Assembly (NCBI GenBank): GCA_017964785.1 | Contig: JAGCRH010000004.1 | Span: 1-43,525 of the forward strand | DNA length: 43,525 nt | Source: Prevotella sp. | GTDB taxonomy: Bacteria > Bacteroidota > Bacteroidia > Bacteroidales > Bacteroidaceae | Direction: 5' to 3' | Part shown: positions 1 through 7,261 of the stretch, one piece after another | Numbering within the stretch: position 1 is the first letter of the stretch | Layout of the letters: each line of letters opens with the position of its first letter | The notes under the pieces: generated by a model | Told to the model about the DNA's origin: nothing | Seen by the model: only the letters and a program-made list of their open reading frames with translations | The model's database searches: none | Translations under genes and position numbers: made by a program

Positions 1-124
1 GCGTCAGCAATCGCTGGGCCTCAGAGATCAGCGGCAACAACATGAGTAACCCGAGCATCGCCACTCGCGTCATCTTTGTCGAACGACTGGTACTCACCAT
101 CGCTTTCTTTCTTAACTTGTTCAT
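1..124 (-). CDS. Secreted protein, N-terminal fragment (runs off left edge)
   Basis: Only the first 41 codons are present. The protein starts at the ATG at 124 and begins MNKLRKKAMVSTS, followed by a hydrophobic core (VAMLGLLMLLPLI) and the cleavage-like ending SEAQ, a usual Sec signal peptide form in Bacteroidota. It lies 56 nt downstream of an AraC gene on the same strand and may be its target. The first twelve codons closely match a mini-ORF before the amylase gene at 7206-7244. The mature protein is outside the window, so its function cannot be given; an outer-membrane or secreted enzyme is possible. Confidence 0.7.
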   Translation of the reverse strand, partial: MNKLRKKAMVSTSRSTKMTRVAMLGLLMLLPLISEAQRLLT

Positions 125-180
125 GTTACACCTTAATTAATTAATATAATATATTTGAATTCATTTCTCTTATTATCTTT

Positions 181-1110
181 TTATGTTCCTTTATAATATT
201 TATTACGATATTCCATCGGCGTCATACCAGCATGCTCCTTGAAATATTTGCCGAAGTACGAAGGATTGGGAAAATTCAGTTCGTTGGAAATCTCCTGTAT
301 CGTCATGTCGGTAAAACGCAGTCGGTGCTCAATGGCTTTCATCGTGAAGAGCTGTATGATGGTGCTCGGCCAGCAATTCATCGTTTCCTTCAGGATGGTC
401 GAGAGATATTTGGGCGTGATGTTGAGTTGGTTGGCAAATTCCTCCACTCTGCGGATACGCCCATCGCTTTGTTCTGCCATGCGCATAAACTTGTCGGCCA
501 GCCGTCTGCGGTGGATACTGGAAGAAGTATCCTCCTGAAAATCCAGCTCTACGCCATTGGAACTTAGCATTTCTTTCCTCACCTCCTCACGACACATCAT
601 TGACAGCATTTCCAGTATCATCGTACCCACAAGCGACCTTACGATGTCGGGATAGAGAATAGGTGAATGATCCTTCATGCGGTGGAACAACAGCTGGAAG
701 TAGCCATCAATCAGGCTCATGTCATCATCCGTGAGGTGCACTTTCGGGTGTTGTTTCAGATAAACCATGTCCATAAAATTTGTATTGCTGTAGATATTCA
801 CGTTCCATATTTCACTGCGTGTGAACCATATCTGACGGCAATTGAAATCAGACGAAGCCATGAGGTTGGTGATAATATTATGCGTCATATAAAGAAACAG
901 GTCGTTCTTCTCCATCGTGTACTTCACACCGTCGTATTCGAACTGCGCCCGGCCTGCTTTACAGATCAGGCCGACTCTGTGCTCCTCCGTATAGAATTTA
1001 CCGCTGGGTATGCATCCCCAGTCGATGTCCTCTATCACTACAAAATCATCACTTTCGTCTATCCGATAAGTGCCCTCCCCATGTCGAGGCGTGAGTTTCT
1101 TAATCTCCAT
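181..1110 (-). CDS. AraC-family transcriptional regulator (copy 1)
   Basis: This 309-residue cytoplasmic DNA-binding regulator has an N-terminal cupin-like sensor region (roughly residues 20-170) and a C-terminal double helix-turn-helix of the AraC/XylS type (roughly 210-305). Family signatures include ITPKYLSTILKE in the first HTH and FPNPSYFGKYFKEHAGMTP in the second. It is a paralog of the regulator at 9508-10413: both begin MEIK, share the sensor layout and have nearly identical HTH regions. The start is the ATG at 1110, which matches the paralog's MEIK start. The ligand is unknown. Position suggests it controls the secreted protein to its left, and conserved upstream DNA suggests autoregulation or cross-regulation with the paralog. 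Confidence 0.92.
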   Translation of the reverse strand: MEIKKLTPRHGEGTYRIDESDDFVVIEDIDWGCIPSGKFYTEEHRVGLICKAGRAQFEYDGVKYTMEKNDLFLYMTHNIITNLMASSDFNCRQIWFTRSEIWNVNIYSNTNFMDMVYLKQHPKVHLTDDDMSLIDGYFQLLFHRMKDHSPILYPDIVRSLVGTMILEMLSMMCREEVRKEMLSSNGVELDFQEDTSSSIHRRRLADKFMRMAEQSDGRIRRVEEFANQLNITPKYLSTILKETMNCWPSTIIQLFTMKAIEHRLRFTDMTIQEISNELNFPNPSYFGKYFKEHAGMTPMEYRNKYYKGT

Positions 1111-1135
1111 TCTGTCCTTTATTTACTTCCTGGGG

Positions 1136-1256
1136 TGCAAAGTTCGATAAAAACAATCTATTTTTGCTGTTTGAAATGTAACCGAATATGTTCTGTTACG
1201 TTTGGCGCCTCAATAAAGACAGAAATCGATAACTAAAAAAGAAATAAAGAACATGA
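1136..1256 (-). promoter_or_regulatory. Conserved upstream region of AraC copy 1
   Basis: The noncoding DNA before this AraC gene aligns with the DNA before the second AraC gene (10454-10575). The core at 1136-1167 matches 25 of 32 positions and includes a TTTTTATCGA block directly before a TTTGCA promoter -7 box. Farther upstream lie ATGTTC (1188-1193) and GAACAT (1249-1254), an inverted pair 61 bp apart, against 62 bp in the other copy. Retention of noncoding DNA in both copies points to operator function. The -7 box is weak (GAACTTTG instead of TAnnTTTG), as expected of a promoter needing an activator. Confidence 0.6.
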
Positions 1257-1307
1257 GCCGTTGCTGGAAACGACCTATCCTATTTCAGTTTGGCAGCCAA
1301 TATATGT

Positions 1308-3200
1308 TTATTTCCTGATTCTGAAGGCTAGCATCGTGAGGTCGTCACTCTGCTCAGTGTCACCGACAAACTGGTGGACGGCGGCAGTCATGGTCTCGAC
1401 AAGTTGCTGAGGGGTACCAGAAAAAGTTGTGATAACATTGTCAATACGCTGTTTTCCAAACAACTCACGCTCGGCATTCTCGGCTTCGGTCAGACCGTCA
1501 GTATAAAGAAAAAGGGTCTTTTCGGGAACTATGTCTATTTCTTGCTCCGAGAAATTCAAGTCTGACATGACACCAACGGGCAGGTTGGAATTGCAGGGAA
1601 GCAGTGCTGTTTGGATGTATGGAGACTCATGCCCAGCATTACAATAGCGCAGATGACCAGTCTGCAAGTCAAGTACACCAACGAACAGTGTGACAAACAT
1701 ACACTCATCATTCCCCTCGCAGATGTTCACGTTCATCGTTTCTACGATATGGCTCGGTTTATCGGTATGGGCTGCTATATTGCGGAAGAGCGTACGGCTG
1801 ACGGCCATCACCAGTGATGCTGGCACACCTTTGCCAGACACATCGCCTATGCAGAAGAACAGTTTCTCATCTCGGATGAAAAAGTCATAGAGGTCACCGC
1901 CCACTGCTTTGGCTGGTGTCAGCGAGGCATAAAGTTCTATGTCCTTGCGAGTGGGGAAGGCAGGGAATGTCTTGGGAATCATCGACATCTGGATACTGTG
2001 CGCCACATTTAGTTCGCTCTCTATGGAAGCCTTGGCTGCGGTTGATGCCTTTAGTTCCTCCACATACTGCTTCAGCGACTGTTGCATGGTGCCAAACGAG
2101 TCGCGCAACTGAGCCACTTCGTCGTCGTGGTTGAATGTAGGCAATGGCGCATTGAAGTTACCCTTTGCCACCTCCTGAGCCGATTCGGAGAGGGATCCCA
2201 ACGGCTTGGTGGCGTGGCGGATACTCCGGCTTGTGAAGAAGAAGATGACTAAGCAGCCGAGACCCATGCAGGAAAGGATGAAAATGGCAAGTATGCCACC
2301 CCATGTAAATACAAGTTCGCGATGCTGGAACACAACCAATGTCCAGCCCGTACTGCCCAACTGCTTTGTATTAATATAATAAGGTGTGCCTTTCAGGTCT
2401 TTCATGTCTAACTCACCATCCACCTCTTCTTGTTCCCCTTTGAGAATACTGATGTCAAGAGAGTCAGAGCCAGTAATCCTGTTGCCCTTGCTGTCGATAA
2501 TCTGAATGGAGAAATAAATGTCATCAGAATCTTCCATCGTTTCATTATCTGCAAAGAATTCCCTTTTGACATTTACCATCGTTTCCTTGATGGCGGTGTC
2601 AAGCCATTTAAGACTCAGGTCTATGCCATATACGCCGACTTTGCGACTCTGACGGTCGAAGATGGGTATGACGTAACTGCAGAACATACCGCTGTTGACG
2701 GTGTCATCGTAGTACAAGTCTGTCAGATAACCGTCGTCTTTTCTTTCTAAGGAGAATCCTTGCTGATACCATGCTCCATTGAAATAGTCGTGCTGTACAG
2801 AACCTATCTGTCGGTGCTCAATGTGCATATTGTCTCCATGGTAAACATATGCTTCGAACCATTTGTCATTGAAGTAGTATGGCTCAAGAGCAACGAAACA
2901 ACCTGCAAGGTTATGGTTGACCTGTAGAATTTGCTCCAGGGCGTCGAAGACATGTTCAGGACTGTCTATGTTAGCCTCCACCTCGACACGGTTGTTGAAT
3001 GCAGCAGTCTTTGCCACATGCAACATAGTTTCGATATTGCTGGCAATCCCGTCGGTCACGTACAATCCTCGCACGCTGCCGTTCCCGAGGGAGAAGAGAA
3101 AGACAAACGTGATAATGGCTCCAATAATCAGCATATTGAAGAACAACATGATTCCGATGACACGCCAGGTGATGCGGCGCGATAGTTTGCTCTTTTTCAT
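1308..3200 (-). CDS. RsbU/SpoIIE-type membrane PP2C phosphatase with extracytoplasmic sensor and HAMP
   Basis: This 630-residue membrane serine/threonine phosphatase should dephosphorylate a STAS-domain antagonist. It has one transmembrane segment near residues 13-38, a large extracytoplasmic sensor of Cache type (about 40-300), a second membrane segment (about 300-325), a HAMP domain, a short helical linker and a C-terminal PP2C domain (about 400-630). Metal-binding motifs are visible: GGDLYDFF, IGDVSGKGVPASL, LYTDGLTEAEN and DDLTMLAF. Its ATG overlaps the kinase stop by 4 nt. The sensor suggests that an outside signal sets phosphatase activity; the ligand cannot be read. It is the last gene of the coupled operon. 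Confidence 0.92.
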   Translation of the reverse strand: MKKSKLSRRITWRVIGIMLFFNMLIIGAIITFVFLFSLGNGSVRGLYVTDGIASNIETMLHVAKTAAFNNRVEVEANIDSPEHVFDALEQILQVNHNLAGCFVALEPYYFNDKWFEAYVYHGDNMHIEHRQIGSVQHDYFNGAWYQQGFSLERKDDGYLTDLYYDDTVNSGMFCSYVIPIFDRQSRKVGVYGIDLSLKWLDTAIKETMVNVKREFFADNETMEDSDDIYFSIQIIDSKGNRITGSDSLDISILKGEQEEVDGELDMKDLKGTPYYINTKQLGSTGWTLVVFQHRELVFTWGGILAIFILSCMGLGCLVIFFFTSRSIRHATKPLGSLSESAQEVAKGNFNAPLPTFNHDDEVAQLRDSFGTMQQSLKQYVEELKASTAAKASIESELNVAHSIQMSMIPKTFPAFPTRKDIELYASLTPAKAVGGDLYDFFIRDEKLFFCIGDVSGKGVPASLVMAVSRTLFRNIAAHTDKPSHIVETMNVNICEGNDECMFVTLFVGVLDLQTGHLRYCNAGHESPYIQTALLPCNSNLPVGVMSDLNFSEQEIDIVPEKTLFLYTDGLTEAENAERELFGKQRIDNVITTFSGTPQQLVETMTAAVHQFVGDTEQSDDLTMLAFRIRK

Positions 3201-3598
3201 ATTACTTTTTCTATAGTCAATACATTCTTATGATTCTCGTAGGTATAACGTACATCATCCATCTTATGGCGGACGAGAAAAATGCCAAGTCCGCCGATGC
3301 GACGTTTCTTCCACGACAGTTTGGTATCGGGCATTGTCTGCTCCAGGGGATTGAAAGGTATACCGCTATCCTCAAAACGGATCGTGATGCGGTCGGTCTT
3401 CTGGATATCTACATCTAAAAAACCATCAGAACCTTTCGGATAGGCGTATGATGTCACATTCATTATGATCTCCTCACATGCCAACCGCAGCGCCAGGGTC
3501 TCTTTCAGACTACAAGAAGTGATCTCCGGCGACTTTAGGATGGCTCCGAGTATCTGACGGGCCTCTCCCTTGATCGGTTGAAAATGAAATTGGCTCAT
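3197..3598 (-). CDS. RsbW/SpoIIAB-like anti-sigma factor serine kinase
   Basis: This small cytoplasmic GHKL-fold protein (133 residues) is expected to phosphorylate the STAS antagonist and to bind either it or another partner. The N box (ACEEIIMNVTSYAY, near residues 43-56), the DSGIPFNPL loop and the glycine-rich GGLGIFLVRHKMDD motif are all present. The histidine-kinase dimerisation domain is absent, as is usual in the RsbW family. It overlaps glgX by 4 nt upstream and the phosphatase by 4 nt downstream. No SigB-type sigma factor is visible in the window, so the target released by the switch is unknown. Confidence 0.9.
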   Translation of the reverse strand: MSQFHFQPIKGEARQILGAILKSPEITSCSLKETLALRLACEEIIMNVTSYAYPKGSDGFLDVDIQKTDRITIRFEDSGIPFNPLEQTMPDTKLSWKKRRIGGLGIFLVRHKMDDVRYTYENHKNVLTIEKVI

Positions 3599-5721
3599 GA
3601 CACCGTTCTCCCCACTAAAATGATGATGGAACGTGGGCCGACAAGCACCTCATGCTGATTCTCGATGAGGGGTTCCTTGCCAGGTTCGAAAATATCGTCG
3701 GGCGAAGACATGCCGGTATTGGCAAAGATATGCCAAGACATGAATTGAGGTAATTGAGGCAGTTCGAAGCCGTGCATCTCCCAGTGCATGTTCATGGCCA
3801 CATAGATGAAGTCGTCGGGTGTACCGTCGGTTACAGCATATTGTCCGTTGAGCATGAAGGCTATCGTGAGATTGTTGTAGCCGCTTTCGGGTTGCCAGGC
3901 CTTCACCCCATGCCACGAGAAGTCTGGGTGGCCGAGTCCCAGATAGTCGCAATGTCTGAGGTTATCCTCGTAACGAAGCACCTTGTGCTGACGGCGGAAC
4001 TTGATGATCTGCTTGAAAAAGTGGAAGATGTCGGCGTTTTTCTCCAGATTGTTCCAGTCCAGCCAGGCAATCTCGTTGTCCTGACAATAGGCGTTATTAT
4101 TGCCTTGTTGGGAGTTGCCCATCTCGTCACCCGATAGCACCATGGGGATGCCTTGGCTCACCATAAGCATGGAGATGGCATTCTTCACTTGCTGGTGGCG
4201 CAGACGGTTGATGTCAGGATTATCCGTATCTCCCTCGCAGCCGCAGTTCCAACTGTTATTGTTGTTCTCACCATCGCGGTTGTCCTCGCCGTTGGCTTCG
4301 TTGTGTTTGCTGTTATACGATACGAGGTCCATCAGTGTAAAACCATCATGTGCCGTAATGAAGTTCACACTGGCCTTGATGCCCCGTCCCTGTGAAGCGT
4401 AGAGGTCGGGTGAACCGATGATGCGCTCTTTCACATCGCCCAGCACCCCTTCGTCGCTCTTCAGGAAACGACGCATGCTGTCGCGGAACTTACCGTTCCA
4501 CTCGGCCCAGCGTCCCCATGAGGGGAACGAGCCCACCTGATAGAGTCCGCCGGCATCCCAGGCTTCAGCAATGAGTTTTGTTTTGCCGAGGATGGGGTCG
4601 TGGGCCAGCGATTCGAGTAGTGGGGGATTCGACATGGGATGGCCGTTCTGGTCGCGTCCGAGAATAGCAGCCAGATCGAAACGGAAACCATCTATGTGGT
4701 AGTCGGTCACCCAGTAGCGCAGGCTTTCAACAATCATGTCGCGCACATTGGGGTTGTTGCAGTTCAACGTGTTGCCACAACCGCTGAAGTTGTAGTAATA
4801 ACCATCGGATGTCAGCATGTAATAAGTTTTGTTGTCGATGCCGCGATAGGAGATGTAGGGACCTTGCTCGTTGCCTTCAGCGGTGTGGTTGAACACTACG
4901 TCGAGTATCACCTCTATGCCGTTGGCGTGTAACCGCTTTACCAGATTCTTCAGTTCGTCCACCTGCATGGCGAATCTGCCCGACGAGGCGTAGGCGGCCT
5001 TGGGGGCGAAGAACCCCACGTTACTATAGCCCCAGAGGTTGTAGAGTTCTCGTCCGTCGACGGGCGAGAGACGGTGGTTTTCAAACTCGTCGAACTCATG
5101 AATGGGCATCAGTTCCACACAGTTCACACCCAGTTCCTTCAGATAGGGAATCTTTTCGATGATGCCGGCAAACGTACCCCGGTGCTTCACGCCAGAGGCT
5201 GCGCCGCACGTGAAGTTGCGTACGTGCATCTCATAGACGATGAGATCGTTGACGGGCGTTTCCAACGGCATGTCATCTTCCCAGTCGAAGTCGTCGAACA
5301 CTACACGGGCACGATATTGGTAGAGACTGTCCCAGTTGGGCTGCTGCCCCCACACATCACGTCCTACAATCAGTTTCGCATAAGGGTCGAGCAGTATTTT
5401 CGACTTATCGAAGCGATGACCTTCTTCTGGTAAGAAAGGACCATCCATCCGGAACCCGTATTCTATGTTCTCATAATCCAAGTCGAAGATAATCATCGAG
5501 AACACATTGCCCAGTCGGAACTCCTTGAAGAAAGGGATTTCGATAAATGGTTTCTCTTCACGGTTGTGAAAGAGCACCAATGTGCAGTCGGTGGCATAGC
5601 GGGAATAGACTGAGAAGTTCACCATATTGCCAAAGACCGTTGCACCAAAAGGATAAGGTCGGCCCGGACGCAGTTTCAGTCCCTGGTACTCATGGGTGGG
5701 AAATAAATCGACTCTATGCAT
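3595..5721 (-). CDS. glgX: Glycogen debranching enzyme, GH13 isoamylase/GlgX type
   Basis: This 708-residue cytoplasmic enzyme should hydrolyse alpha-1,6 branch points of glycogen or limit dextrins. It has an N-terminal CBM48-like domain followed by a GH13 barrel. All four conserved regions are present: DVVFNH, GFRFDLAAILG (nucleophile Asp near residue 346), AEAWDAGG (acid/base Glu near 384) and TAHDGFTLMDLVSYN (Asp near 456). An upstream in-frame Met would add 35 residues deep inside the STAS gene. I prefer the ATG at 5721 because GlgX homology begins there (HEYQGLKLRPGRPYPFGAT), giving an 8-nt overlap with the STAS stop. The gene sits between STAS and kinase genes, an unusual place for a metabolic enzyme. 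Confidence 0.93.
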   Translation of the reverse strand: MHRVDLFPTHEYQGLKLRPGRPYPFGATVFGNMVNFSVYSRYATDCTLVLFHNREEKPFIEIPFFKEFRLGNVFSMIIFDLDYENIEYGFRMDGPFLPEEGHRFDKSKILLDPYAKLIVGRDVWGQQPNWDSLYQYRARVVFDDFDWEDDMPLETPVNDLIVYEMHVRNFTCGAASGVKHRGTFAGIIEKIPYLKELGVNCVELMPIHEFDEFENHRLSPVDGRELYNLWGYSNVGFFAPKAAYASSGRFAMQVDELKNLVKRLHANGIEVILDVVFNHTAEGNEQGPYISYRGIDNKTYYMLTSDGYYYNFSGCGNTLNCNNPNVRDMIVESLRYWVTDYHIDGFRFDLAAILGRDQNGHPMSNPPLLESLAHDPILGKTKLIAEAWDAGGLYQVGSFPSWGRWAEWNGKFRDSMRRFLKSDEGVLGDVKERIIGSPDLYASQGRGIKASVNFITAHDGFTLMDLVSYNSKHNEANGEDNRDGENNNNSWNCGCEGDTDNPDINRLRHQQVKNAISMLMVSQGIPMVLSGDEMGNSQQGNNNAYCQDNEIAWLDWNNLEKNADIFHFFKQIIKFRRQHKVLRYEDNLRHCDYLGLGHPDFSWHGVKAWQPESGYNNLTIAFMLNGQYAVTDGTPDDFIYVAMNMHWEMHGFELPQLPQFMSWHIFANTGMSSPDDIFEPGKEPLIENQHEVLVGPRSIIILVGRTVS

Positions 5722-6031
5722 AATTATCAATTGCCGACAGGCATTCTTCCATGGTGTTGAAAATATCGAAGAAACTATTGAAGCCTGTGACATCCATGAT
5801 GTCTTTGACCTCATCATTGATTCCAACCAAATAGAGTTTCAGTCCTTTCGAGGCTGCCACCTTCTTGGAATAGAGCAACACGCGTAAACCTGTACTGGAG
5901 ATGTAGTTACAAACAGTCATATCGACCACCGCATTCGAGCCTTTCTTCAGAACGGCCAGAATGTCGTCCTGCACTTGTCCGTAGTTGAAAGAGTCCAGCG
6001 ATTCACCTATTTTATATACTTCAATACTCAT
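5714..6031 (-). CDS. STAS-domain anti-sigma factor antagonist (RsbV/SpoIIAA-like)
   Basis: This 105-residue single STAS domain is the phosphorylatable switch protein of a partner-switching module. The conserved loop reads VVDMTVCNYISSTGLRVLL, with the likely phosphorylated serine at residue 45 or 46. The start at 6031 forms an ATGA overlap with the amylase stop; a longer in-frame version beginning inside the amylase gene is less likely because the STAS fold starts at MSIEVYKIGE. The kinase and phosphatase acting on it are encoded two and three genes downstream, separated from it by glgX. Confidence 0.9.
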   Translation of the reverse strand: MSIEVYKIGESLDSFNYGQVQDDILAVLKKGSNAVVDMTVCNYISSTGLRVLLYSKKVAASKGLKLYLVGINDEVKDIMDVTGFNSFFDIFNTMEECLSAIDNYA

Positions 6032-7209
6032 TTTGTTGGCTTTTTGGTTAGTAGTTGTGGTGACACCGACCAATCCATGCAGTTGCGCACCCGGAGATCG
6101 GCGTAGGGCTCGGCATTGAAGATGGTAGACTTGATAGTCATCAGTTGCTCTGTGCCGTAGAGGAAAGAGAATGGACGAGATAGCCCCATCGTCAGGTCAA
6201 TGGCTTCCTGCAACAGGTTCACATCGTCATGACAGTCAAACATAAACCTGTCTGTATCGTGGTTGTCGAGAAACAGCACCAACTTGAAGTCTTTAGGATA
6301 CTTGGCGAAGTGGTCGGTGATTTTGCTGCGCAGGGTCTGATTACCCTTGATACCTCGTCCAGCACGAATCTCCTCCAAGAGAATGTCGCGATAGGCAAAG
6401 TCTAAGACACCATCCAATGTGCCTACATAGTCGGCCTGCAGGTCATCTTGGCTAAATGGCTTGGTATCTTGTGCCAGAAACTCCTGTAATCTGGCATCTG
6501 TCTTGAAGTATAACTGACCAGCCAACTGTGGGCCAATACCGAATGCCCATACCTCGCCAAATATCACGATGTCGCTGCGGATGGCCTGTAATTGTTCGCG
6601 AAGCCTTTTCAGGAAACTATGTGGCTGCCCCAAAGCATGGTCGATACGGAATGCATCCACTCCCATGCGGGCGAGTGTTTCCGCCTTGTCAATCATGAAA
6701 CTGGCTACCTCGGGGTTGGTCAGATTGAACTTGGGCAAGTCACCGAAGCCTAAGAACGAAACGAACTCGTCGCTGTCTTTCTTAGGGAAGAAGAACCAGT
6801 CGCGGTGCTTCCCGCCATGGGTAAGCAACGACTCCTCGAAAATAGGTGCCTGATACCAGCAATGGTTGGGCACGAAGTCGCAGATAATCTTTAGTCCTTT
6901 GTTGTGAGCCAGGTCGAGCAACTGCTGATAGTCGTCCCACGTACCGAAGTGTGGATCGATATCTTCGAAATTCAGGGTATGATACCCATGATAGTTTGCC
7001 GACTTGAAAATCGGTGAGAGCATGATGGCATTAAAACCAAGATCCTTGATATAGTCAAGTTTCTCAATCACTCCTTGCAGGTTACCCCCGCAGAAGACGT
7101 TGGTGAGGTCCAAACGTCCGTTCTCACTCTTTGGCGGCGTCTGCCAGCCACCGTTGAATCTGTCAATCAGCAGATGATAGATTCGGATGTTATCAAACCA
7201 GTTTTTCAT
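6028..7209 (-). CDS. Cytoplasmic GH13 alpha-amylase-family enzyme
   Basis: This 393-residue glycoside hydrolase lacks a signal peptide, so it should act on intracellular maltodextrin or glycogen. GH13 motifs are visible: CDFVPNHCWY (region I), AFRIDHALG (nucleophile Asp), FGEVWAFG (acid/base Glu) and LFLDNHDTDRF (transition-state Asp). It is short for the family and seems to have little or no C-terminal beta domain. The ATG at 7209 overlaps the stop of a 12-codon mini-ORF, and its own stop overlaps the STAS start. Hydrolase and transglycosidase activities cannot be told apart by reading. Confidence 0.9.
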   Translation of the reverse strand: MKNWFDNIRIYHLLIDRFNGGWQTPPKSENGRLDLTNVFCGGNLQGVIEKLDYIKDLGFNAIMLSPIFKSANYHGYHTLNFEDIDPHFGTWDDYQQLLDLAHNKGLKIICDFVPNHCWYQAPIFEESLLTHGGKHRDWFFFPKKDSDEFVSFLGFGDLPKFNLTNPEVASFMIDKAETLARMGVDAFRIDHALGQPHSFLKRLREQLQAIRSDIVIFGEVWAFGIGPQLAGQLYFKTDARLQEFLAQDTKPFSQDDLQADYVGTLDGVLDFAYRDILLEEIRAGRGIKGNQTLRSKITDHFAKYPKDFKLVLFLDNHDTDRFMFDCHDDVNLLQEAIDLTMGLSRPFSFLYGTEQLMTIKSTIFNAEPYADLRVRNCMDWSVSPQLLTKKPTK

Positions 7210-7244
7210 ATACTTACCGTCATCTTCTTTTTTAACTTGTTCAT
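7206..7244 (-). CDS. 12-codon mini-ORF overlapping the amylase start
   Basis: A short reading frame, MNKLKKKMTVSI, occupies most of the 52-nt gap between the phospholipase and amylase genes. Its TGA overlaps the amylase ATG, the same coupling seen across the rest of the operon. The start matches codon for codon the beginning of the secreted protein at 1-124 (MNKLRKKAMVST). It could be a translated leader that couples ribosomes into the amylase gene, or the remnant of a duplicated 5' end. Translation is unproven. Confidence 0.4.
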   Translation of the reverse strand: MNKLKKKMTVSI

Positions 7245-7261
7245 GTTATACATTATTTATA

